64,000 nucleotides of DNA, taken from contig OW285197.1 in the NCBI GenBank assembly GCA_935421135.1, positions 5,922,850 through 5,986,849 of the forward strand. Direction: 5' to 3'. The position numbers and the translations under genes are program-made. This DNA is from Bugulina stolonifera. Taxonomy: Eukaryota > Bryozoa > Gymnolaemata > Cheilostomatida > Bugulidae. The notes under the pieces were generated by a model. It did not search any database, was not told where the DNA came from, and was given only the letters and a program-made list of their open reading frames with translations. Numbering within the stretch: the first letter of the stretch is position 1; every line of letters begins with the position of its first letter. Of the stretch, positions 36,682-48,600 are shown piece after piece.

Positions 36682-39600
36682 CTAATTCTCATATCCATAT
36701 ATTTCCATCTCAGTGATGCACATCAACTGCTCTGCCTCTGGCATATTCACCATTGATATCTGAACATAATGTCCTTTTAAACGATTACCGCAGGTAAATA
36801 ACTCGGGTCTAGCGTATGCTACTTTCTGTTCGTCTGAGCAACCTCCACTAGCTCTATTATTGCAAGAAGTTGTAGGTTGTCCAGCTATCACCGGGGGAAA
36901 TCCTATTCTTTCAGCACAAAGATTCTCATCCATGTTCAAGTAGAGAAGATGCTCTGCCACAGATATCCTCAGATTCCTGACCTGCTCAGCTACAATGTGT
37001 ATTGAGACGATCAATGTTGTGAGATTGGTCAGTGATCCAGAATTGTTATACTGTACCTGATTATGGATATAACTAATTCATTTCCTCATTGTAAAAGTGG
37101 AGGGTAAATACATGTATCTATTAAAAAACCTATTAAATAGTATGATGTTAGTGTACTAACCGTATTGTGGGTTGGTACCATTCTGTCTCCAGACTCTTAC
37201 TTCTGTCACAGTTTGCATGGTAGGAAAATAGACGTAGATGAACGGCTCCAGGTACTATAAACAATAACAGACTATAATAATATGTGATTCTGAGAACATT
37301 CACGCAAGTATAGAATTACCAGGAGAAATGTAGTGGCCATTTTAAATAACATGCTATAAGCTTTTAAACAGTCATTGGTGGATCACTCTGTAAGATATCC
37401 TACCTCAGAGAGATCAAAACTACTATCAGAAAACTGTGGAATAATAACTAATGGTGTTTGTTTACTTGAATGTCCATATAAAAACAAGTAAGCTAATTAG
37501 AAACTGAGACGTCATCATACCCTTCCTGTAGAGCAGTATAGTCTCGGTTGAACTCCAGGCACAATATCATGATCAGGTGGAGAATTGGTTGTGAGTTCAG
37601 CTACTGTACAATTTAAAAACTAACGTCATGAGTTTAGGCAGAAATGACAATATTAGAGACATGTACATATAGCTACCTACTGTAATCAACAATGATACTA
37701 TATAAAACAAAGACAAGCACTCACACTATATACATGTTATGACTCCAGTATTTTGGCTGAAAATTTATCTGCTCAACAACACGTGCATGTACCTGCTCAA
37801 GTGGGGTGAACGCTTAACATTAAGGAATAATACAAGGCTGCTCAATGAAATGTATAGAGTGCTAACCAATAATATTGGTTAGCACTGTACATAGCATATA
37901 GCATATAGCATATAGCATATAGCATATAGCATATAGCATATAGCATATAGCATATAGCATATAGCATATAGCATATAGCATATAGCATATAGCATATATA
38001 ATATGCTATTATATACATGTACATATTGTATTATTTTACTTAAGAAAATATGATCTATTTGATGTATTTACACGCACGTGCACAAACATTTTATGTGGTC
38101 TAATAATTATCTAGCAATGATTCTTTCTTTAACAACGATTGACTGAGTTACCTAAAACACTGTTTATATAGTTCTAAAACACTCACCTGTAGCTAAGTCT
38201 GACAGTTTGGTAATTCCTACAAAAGTGGGAAATTTTGTAAATTCATCTTCATTGAACTGCCATAGTTTTCTATGCTGCATAAGATCAAACTTCTACTATT
38301 GCATCTTGGGATAGCAAAGGTATCGAGTGTACACCTATACATGTAGACGTGTGCGGCGCTACCCCAAACAAAATTTTTATTTCACTATAAAGTTCAACCT
38401 TATTATCAAATGACATCCCAAATCTATTTTGAAGGCTTTATTCCTACCATATCCATAGATCTCTGCTTCTCCGATACAAAAAATCTCGTCAGGTTCAGTG
38501 ATATTCACCATGCTGATGGTCACATATTGACCTTCTACACGACTTCTGCAGTTGAATTCTTCAGGTGTTATGCTTCCAGTTGGTAAGCCAGACCTCTCGG
38601 CACAAAGATCTTTTGGGCTGTCCAACATGCCATTTGTTTTGGAAACTGTGATTCTTAAATTCTTCATTCGCTGGCGAGAATCCAAGTTAGCGTAGTCTAC
38701 CCCCCAAACATGAACAGAGCTAACTACATGAGTGCTTCCAAGGTTCAGCGTTACCTCCATGCTTGAATTCTGAAGAAAAATTAAAATGCTTGAAAAACGT
38801 TACTAACAATACACACAAGCAGTAGCTTAAACATTCCAAATGTTTAGTTAATGCTTAGACTCTAGTTAAAGTGTTTTAATTTCCTACTCGAGCGACACAC
38901 TAACATACATTATTTCTTACCTGGTTTGTACAGAAACTGCTGTAGATGTCATTTTTGCCATCAATTACCTTCAAAGGTTGCAAAATTCCAATTCCTGTTG
39001 ATCCATTGGCACCTACTCATTACAATATATACAAAGTCTTGTAGTACAAGCTAGCATCAATGGAATTTATTCCTTTAGAATTTTTTTACTAAATGAAATA
39101 AAAATTGTTAGACCATAGACCCAATTCTCATATTTGATAAACATCATTGTTTACTGGTTCTGGTAAACGATGTGAGAGATAAATGGTGGGAGAATGTGAA
39201 GACAACTCCAATTAACGTTAAAATATCTATGCTCGGAGGAAATAAATACAAAAATTTAGCTTCAAGTGACTGAGATTGGGGTTTCGGATTACATAATTTC
39301 TAGCTATGTCTTCCTTTACTTGCATCATCACTTGATGTTTACGTATTTTACCACTGCTGATTATTTCTTGTTTGACTTGTGTGAAGCACCAATTTATAGC
39401 ACGACTACTTTATAACAAAGGCATGTGCACTTCTTACCTGCTGGAGCTATTGGTTGAACCAACTGACCTACAAAAATATGACACATTTGATATGTTGCAA
39501 AGTTGTAGTTGTTCCAAGCTATTGCTATGCTGTACCAATAATTTCAATCCAAAAAAGCAGAACATTGATAACAGCAATATTAATATCATCATACAACAAT

Positions 39601-42600
39601 TCCATTTCCCTTAAAAGTTGCTAAGAAGAAAGTTTCGTTTTCCTAATAGACTGCAACCAAAAGTCAAAAAAGCCTACTGCTCTGTGAATGACTGTACAAT
39701 GCTGTTTTTTCATTTACATGATAACATACATGCATATACAAGCATGTGCACGTATGTACTGTATAATGTAAAAGTATAAAGTTGTACAATATTACATACA
39801 ATTGTACTTGTTTACACAAAATAATATGGATCACCTACTGTAACCATATATTTCCACTTCTGCAAGGCATAAAAGTGTATCAGGTTCAGTGACGTTTTCC
39901 ATGCTGATTCTTACTAGCTGACCCTGTATTTTCCTGTTGCATATTAGCTCTTCATAGTTTTCAATTTTACGAGGTCTACCAGGTCTCTCTACACAGACAG
40001 CCATTGAGCTATTCAACTTGTCATATGCACTTGCCACTGTGATTCTCAAATTTCTGAGTCGTTGTCTTGAAAGCAGATCCTGCTCTCCACGGAGAGGCCA
40101 AATCCGAATTCTATCCACAACATGGACACTTCCGAGGTCTATTGTGACATACCTTTGTGGATTCTAAACAAAGATTATCTACATTTACATTTAAATAATC
40201 AGATTCAGACCTGCGCATGCACAGTCTAAATAAAGTTTTGCAAAGATACTTGAAGGTATTCAGTGTTGTTAACGATGCAACCTGACAGCAAGTCTCTTTG
40301 TTCTCCAAAAATATTATGTTTAACATATCTAGGATTTGCTCATCTAATTGATCAGCCAATGATTTGCTGCTCATTTTCAAGATAAGTTTAGTACAAACAA
40401 GTTATATATTACACAAAGCATCTTGCATATCAGCATAATCAGCATAATCAGCATATGGTTTCCACCTGGTGCAATTAAGAACTGGGAAAATAATTTATCT
40501 ATTTGGAAGTCCCATACTGATCTCATCTGTTAGCTGCATATTAATATAAATTGGCAGGTTTAAGTTTAAACTGAATTTATTAGACTTACGTCTTGTTTGG
40601 TGCAGAAGCTGTTGTTTGAACCATATCTTCTATCTATGGAATTGCCAGCCTCCAAGTATCCGTACCCACTAGTTCCGTTAGCACCTGCGTAAAAAACAGA
40701 GTGTTAACTGTTGCTAACATTATCTTAGTTAGTACAAAAAGGTAACAAACATTCATAAATGTGATAACCTTGCCGTTAATCCTTGATTCTTTTTACAAAA
40801 GATCTTTTTACTTCGCTTAGATGATTTTTCTGGTTTTTAATGTACAGACACATATGCTTCGTATATTCCATTTACATGCAGAATGACTCTTGTGGTTGTG
40901 TGTGTAAAATTTAAAAAAACATAATAATATATACATTGTATATTATGATGACTAAATAGCAATACATGAAATTTACCAGAAGCTTCTAGAAACTGGTACA
41001 TGGGTGACACGTATATTGAGTACAACTCACCGGTCGGTGTAATCTTCTCAATTGACACATCTGAAAAAAGACAGATTTTCAATGACATAATTGTGGTTGC
41101 TGTATAGCTTTGTCAAACCACAGTAAAAATGTGTAAAATACAAGTACAAAAGATGTAGATGTTCAGTAGACATGTAGTCCTTAAATCCTCTGCATTTATT
41201 TTAATTAAATCAACTTTAATTTAAATTTAATTAATAATTTTTCTTCATTTAATTGACAAACTTCAAATACTCACCTGTCACATGCATCGGTGGTTCTGTG
41301 CCTAAAAAATACAAGTAAAATTACTTATTGATCTCTTGCAATAAAAAACATACAGTGATTGAATACCCATCTGAAAAAACTCACCGTGTAACATACAGTA
41401 CATGCAATATCATTATCACTCTCACTCTACCGACACGATATCAAATTATTTTGTTGGCGCTAACACTCGATATTATTGAGAGATATTTTATAAGCATGGT
41501 TTTAAAATTAACAACATGTACAGTGTGAGGTTGTTATTTGAAGCAAACGCGGTGACAAAAAGAAAATAAATCACATTATCGTATTCAAAGTTTACGAAAT
41601 CTAACCAAGAGCTAACTTACTGTATCCGTTTATTTCCACTTCTGCGAGGCAAAGGAGTGCATCAGGGTCAGTCACGTTTACCATGCTAATTTTCACAAAG
41701 CGACCTTCTAGTCTGCTACGACAGGAAAGTACCTCAGGCCTGGTCTCATTAGATGGCGCTCCAGCCCTGCTGGCACAGATAGTGGAAGGTCCTTCAAAGT
41801 CATTCCTGGTCTCTAAAACCGATATCCTCAAATTTCTAACTTGCTGAGCAGAAAATCTGAAGTTGGTATCTGGCCTCCAGATTTTCACCTGTGTTACCAC
41901 ATGCTTTGTTCCCAGGTCTATGGATATATGTCGTCGTTGATGCTGAAAAATAACAATGATGGTGGTGGTAACAAAAGATCTGGATTGACTCATGGTGCAT
42001 GTAACACAAATGAACCCAGTCCTCTTCCTCCAAACATACAGTACATCAAAATACCAACTTCCTTGCTATACATGTATTTTCCCGTAAATGCTTTTCATGA
42101 ATGTACATGTACATGTATATTAATTTGTTTGATAAAGTTGGAATACAACCATGGTATAAACATGCTTTGACAAATGTTTTATGTGCAGTTTAAATTCAGT
42201 CTCGGTCATTCAGGGTAGTCGTAAAACATCAAGAAATTTTAGAATTGTATTCTCTTGCCGCACCGGAGCATAATATTATTGCAATAAAATCGGGTTATAC
42301 ACCATACAAGTTTTTTAAAAATATTAATTAGTTTACAAGGGATGCAGTACGTAGCTGACAAAATACAAGTTGTCTGCACATGTACTTTATTCATCTTTTT
42401 TATTACCATTCTACACTCTGATTTGAAGTTCTATAGAAAGCCTATTGTTTTCTCTTACGGGCCTGTGTAATGGTCAAGCTAAGGTACACAGGGTAGCCTT
42501 TGCTGGCTATTTGTATAGGTAGAATACACTAACTGAGGCTGAACATCCAGGTATTTGGTACGTTGAGTATAGCTTGTTGAGTAGTGAAAACTAAACTGGG

Positions 42601-45600
42601 CGGCTCATTATGAATAGTGGTTTTTCTAACATGTGCCAGTGTTACATTTTGGGGTGCAAGTCAATAAAGCTTGTTTAGACACTCCCACATTTATTTATCA
42701 ATAAACTGACCTCGCCTTGAGTGCAGTAGGTGCTGCCTGTACCATAGCCTCCATCTATTGTATCTCTAATTGAAGAGCCTGACAATGCCTGATTTCCAGT
42801 CACATCTAAAACACGTACATGTATGTAGTTTGAATGCCCTAAACTATCTAATGTGTATACTTCACGACACTCTGTGATAATGCAGACATTACTATGCCTA
42901 CACACAAGTGAAAATGTTCAATGTTCTTTCTTTTAGAGCGATCCCAAAGATACAAATTACATGCAGTTCAACCAACATCAATTGATTGAGTTATTAATTA
43001 TGGAAATTGAATGATTGGATAGGAGTATGTGCGTGTACTTACATGTACTTATGTGTAAGTAGTATAGTCAGTGCAGATCTACACAGACACCCGGCCCTTT
43101 CCGCGTCGTATTAGCCCTAGATCCAAAAACTCCCCGGGCGGACGACCACCCCACCCGTCCTCTCGCCCCTCCTCTCCCCTAAACCTCACTCTATGTGCAA
43201 AGCCCTAGAACCTACTCCCCCCCATCGCGGGTGGGGTTTCAAAAACCTCATCGGCTGTTCCGCGGAACCCAGTCTAAAGAGCAAACCCCTCGCCCCGTCC
43301 CACGGCTCGGGCGAGGGGGCGCGCGCGTACGCGCGCGCCCCCCCCGCCCCGCGAACCCCACCCGTCCTCCCTCCACCCGTCCCCGCCCCTCCCCACCCCT
43401 CCCCACCCCAAACCCCTCCGCCTCGCCCTCCGCCTCGCGGCGGTTCTCGTTCGCGAGTCCAGCCGTGGCCCCACGCCGCCCTCCCCCCGCCCATCCCCCG
43501 CCCCTCCCCCGCCCTCCCGCCCCAACGACCCGTCGCGACCCTCGCGGGCGGACCGTCGGCTGGAGTAGGGTGAAGCGAAGGAAAATACGGGTTAGAGTAA
43601 TGGTGTGTGATGTATTCTAGAATAGATGATATACGACTATGAAAATATGAGTCAGGGTAATGATACACGAGTTTGTTTTAATTTTCAATGCGTTTGAGAG
43701 TAATAATATAAAATCAATCGATAAAAAACTTGATATGTGACTACGAAAAATATGAGTAAGGGTAATGATACGCGAGTTTGTTTTAATTTTCAATACGTTT
43801 GAGAGTAATAATATAAAATCAAGCGATAAAAAACTTGATATACGACTATGAAAAATATGAGTAAGGGTAATGATACACGAGTTTGTTTTAATTTTCAATA
43901 CGTTTGAGAGTAATAATATAAAATCAATCGATAAAAACCGATATACGACTATGAAAAATATGAGTAAGGCTAACGATACACGAGTTTGAGAGTAATAATA
44001 TAAAATCAATTGATAAGTAGACACGAATGAGTGTGAATGACAAAAGTTTTTGCCTCAAAACTGTGCAGTGGCGGGGAGGAGACGCTCGCCGAGGATGGAG
44101 TCTAGAATGGCACAATCGTAGAATGTTCTCCCGCTCTTGGAAGTCTTCTGTCCCTTGTACACCATCACGGAGGGGAGGAGCTCTTTCATCGAAACTGCCA
44201 GACGTCCCGGAAGGAAGACTTCTCCCTTTTTTTCTTCGTTTCCAATCCGGCACTCGTAGGTGGCAATGGAGTTGCTCGCATTATCACCATCACCGCATCT
44301 TGGGACGTATGTGGGTCGGAGCGCGGTCACCACCAGCACAGAACCAACGGGGAAGGAAGATAGCGTTTGCACTCGAAAAAATTCTTCCAACTGGGCCAAG
44401 GTCTTCTTTCTCAAGTCACCGGCCAGCTTTTTCATGGCTGCTCCTGGCAGGGAGCACACGCTCTCGATACGGTTGAATGTGTTTTGTCCTTTAGCGGTCT
44501 CCTGCTGTCCCAAGTACACCATGATCCTAGGTGGAAGGGTAAGGTCCTTTAGCTCCTCTTCTTTGACATCCGCTAGCTTGGGCATGGCGTGACGAATGTT
44601 GGTGTGAAAGCTGATGCAATGTCTCATCCCCTTGTCATCCACATAGCTTGCCCTGGCTAAGAATGCTTTTCCGAATGCCGTTTCAACCACCGAACCTCCA
44701 CTCACTTCTAGCACAGTTCCTGGCTCTAGCTCCGACAGCTTCACCGTTGTCTGCAGAGAGCTCCTCTTCTCCGCTCCCATGCTCCTACAATAATGAAAGT
44801 GGTGTATATAGATCCGACAAAGTGGTTAAACGGGAGAAAGATAGTACGGTAATTTATAGATATACGAATAGGGCTACTTACATTAGGGTTGCCGCCACTG
44901 CACGAGCTTTCTCCAGGCTTAGTCCCCCGCTCTTTTTCTTCCCCTTGCAAGGGGACTTGGTAGCTTTTTTTCCCTTCGTCGTCTCACCACCATCCATTTC
45001 TTCCGTAGCCGTATCGGCTCCGTGGCCATCATCATCATCATCTGATATTACAATCACCTGGGGTTTCTTTTTTTTCTTAGCACAGATTTCATCTCCTTTT
45101 GGGTTCTTCCTCTTCTTGGTTGTTGTGGTCTCGCCCCTATCCGAGGCCCGCTCCGGGGAGGACGGAGAGTCCGCCATGTTAGAAAGATCCTTTCGGGCAA
45201 GACTCCCCACTCCTATTATTTTCCCCTTCTTCCGTGCCTCTTTTAACGCATCCACCTCTTCTTTCCTCTTCTGACTGCACTCTTCTTCTTCAATAATTCC
45301 ATCCATTTGTGAGTCCGTTAAGCCCGCAAATAACTCTTCTTGGTTCTGGACTATGTTGTCAGTATCCATTGATAATGTACTATTGTAGTAGTGTTCCTGT
45401 ACAGTAGTGATGTGCTGAACTTTGAATGCTGAGACTGTGATCCCACTCTCCCTTTATACATCTGCTCATTTCTTGACTCCTCCCTTTTTATTATCCAATC
45501 CCAATGTGTCCCGATGCATCCCGATGTGAATCCGAAGCTTCCCGATGCATCCCGATGTGATTCCGAAGCTTCCCGATGCATCCCGATGTGAATCCGAAGC

Positions 45601-48600
45601 TTCCCGATGCATCCCGATGTGATTCCGAAGCTTCCCGATGCATCCCGATGCATCCCGATGTGATTCCGAAGCTTCCCGATGCATCCCGATGTGAATCCGA
45701 AGCTTCCCGATGCATCCCGATGTGATTCCGAAGCTTCCCGATGCATCCCGATGTGATTCCGAAGCTTCCCGATGCATCCCGATGCATCCCGATGTGATTC
45801 CGAAGCTTCCCGATGCATCCCGATGTGAATCCGAAGCTTCCCGATACATCCCGATGTGATTCCGAAGCTTCCCGATGCATCCCGATGTGATTCCGAAGCT
45901 TCCCGATGCATCCCGATGTGTCCCGATGTGTCAATTCACATCGGGGTGCATCGGGATGCATCGGGATGCATCGGGAAGCTTCGGAATCACATCGGGATGC
46001 ATCGGGAAGCTTCGGATTCACATCGGGATGCATCGGGAAGCTTCGGAATCACATCGGGATGCATCGGGAAGCTTCGGATTCACATCGGGATGCATCGGGA
46101 AGCTTCGGAATCACATCGGGATGCATCGGGAAGCTTCGGATTCACATCGGGATGCATCGGGAAGCTTCGGATTCACATCGGGATGCATCGGGAAGCTTCG
46201 GAATCACATCGGGATGCATCGGGAAGCTTCGGATTCACATCGGGATGCATCGGATTCACATCGGGGTGGTATTGCCAAGGGTGGGGAAATGGTTAGACTC
46301 CGCCCACTGAATACTACTATTTAAGGTATGAGTTTCTCACTCTAGCAGTATGAACAATCAGCCTCTGGTCAACAGAGTGAGAGTAAACAGAGACAGCTAC
46401 CTACTAGTCAGCACCTGATCAGAGATGTCAACAAGTACAACATAAGGTTAGTGCTAAATAGGGTAATCGGCAGCAATTGTGAAGTGTCTATTGTATATAA
46501 CGCTATTGAGCCAAAAACAAAAAAAATTAACTTACACCCTACTACTATATATTTTTTATAGGGAGACTAAACAGAGACACCTACCTACTAGTCAGCACCT
46601 GATCAGAGATGTCAACAAGTAAAAAAGGTTAGTGCTAAATGAGGTAGTTGGTAACAATTGTGGATTGCTAATAGTAGTATGAGGTAAAAGAATAACTTAC
46701 ACCCTACTATTTTGTATTTTTATAGGGGGGGAGAGCTCTCGTCAGGCCGAGCACACTTGTCAACTATGCGGTCTGGTTCTCAAAACAGCGTTTTCTCTAG
46801 ACAGGCACACGAAGAGAATGCATGCACAGGCTCACCCACACAAGTGCCCGGTTTGTGGTGGATGTTTTGATGGGAGGAGAAAGCTAGGTCATCACATGAG
46901 ACGATTTCATAGCGAGGCCAAGGCGGAAAAAGATGAGGGGGATGCAGAGAAGTTTGATGATGTTTTCTGGTCCAAACCTCCAACAGCTGAAGAGGGGGAT
47001 GAGATGGGGGTGCTACTAGCCCGCTATTGGAGCTCGATCAGGTCCACAATACACTCTCGTCCTGTAGAAGACATTCTCAACGTTCGAGTGTGGAGAGGGG
47101 AATGTGAAGATGAAGGAGATGAAGAGGTGTGGACTAAATTGAGAGCGATGTGGAAGAGAGTACCTTGTACTGTGAAGATTAACTGTAGCGCTGGAGTCAT
47201 CCTCGAGCATAAGACCAGTGGAGAGTTGCGCTACTTTCACTCATCAAGCAACAATGCCGCGTTCTTCCCCAAGCCAAGACTGATCAGAGCAGAGAATGAG
47301 ATGAGAGAGTTTTGCGAATCTGTGCAGGAGCTCGACTTGAGAGAGAGGTCAGCACAAAGGAGACCGAACACCGCTTGGGCTTTACGTCACATTGCGAATC
47401 TGACATTCTACATCTATAAACTCCTAGAGATTGGCAAGGTGGGCGGTGTAGTGAGCAAACTCCCAGACTACATACTTAACAACCGACATGTGATAGCACT
47501 AGATGTAGACTTTTGGGCCAGAGGAGGTGCCCGTCCCTACCCAGACAAATTGTGTTTCTTTAGATGTTTGGCCATGATGTATGACTGTAACTGCGACCCA
47601 AAGAAGGGATGTTGCTGTCATCGCCCCTCTCAGACCACAACACATCGCTTGTTTAAACAATACATGAGACAATCTAGATCTTCTTCCCCACCCTCATCAA
47701 CTTTGTCAGACTTTCCCGGGGTGGGCGCGAGTGATCTGCTGGCCTTGGAAGATCATTTTGACATATCTATAATAGTCTTCTGCCTAACTGATGAGGGGGT
47801 AGCTCCGATAGTTTGGTCATCTGGGGCACGAAACAAAGCCCGTAAACTCTTTGTCAACATGTACGAAAAACACTTCAGCTGGATAAAGAATGTTGATTCG
47901 TTTGCCAGATGTTTCACCTGCAAGTTGTGCGATGGCGCTTTCACACGTTTGTCCAGCCTACGGCGACATAAGTGCTCGCCAGAGGAAGCATCGGTGTTTG
48001 TTTTCCCTGGTGGAACGTTTGGACCCCCGCCAACCATATTCACAAAACTCAAGCGAGTGGCGGGAATAGAGGTGGTGAACCCCGACCTCTTATACTACCC
48101 CTACTATATCACCTATGATATTGAATGCTTCATGCCAAAAGACAACCTACAAACTAACACCTCCACAATGACTTTTAGTGCAAGACACGAGTTACTGAGC
48201 ATATCTGTATGTTCTAACGTCCCGGGGTTTGAGCAGGCCAAGTGCTTTGTGAGGAGTGTCGACAGCAAGGATGGAACGAAGTGCATTCGTCAATTCGTCC
48301 ACTACATAGCAAAGATTGCTGACGTGGCAGGAGATTTGTTCGGAGAAAGATTCCGGGATGTACGCAAGCGACTCTCTACTTTCCTTGCGGATCGGGCGGA
48401 TAGAGAAGAAGCCTTTGCTGACGAAAAGTTCTCTAACGTCTCGACTTACAGGGTGAAGTCCGGTCTCTCCGGATTAGAAAGAGAGTTAGAACAGCACATC
48501 TCCAGCGTTCCGGTGGTTGGTTTCAACTCACAAAAGTATGACCTAAATATACTAAAGGGACCTTTGCTTCGCTCTCTACAAGAGGAGGAGGGAGAAGATT

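Noticed and set aside
43186..43668. Pro/Arg/Gly-rich open frames in the terminal inverted repeats, also at 52039-52565
   Set aside because: GC-rich DNA opens many frames by chance; the same frames appear mirrored in both ends.
45499..46267. CRISPR array
   Set aside because: Units are contiguous without unique spacers, inverted about a centre, and the setting is eukaryotic.
45351..46324. Several overlapping repeat-rich open frames on both strands
   Set aside because: All come from the stop-free 31-bp units of the palindromic array; every frame is open, so none is favoured as a gene.
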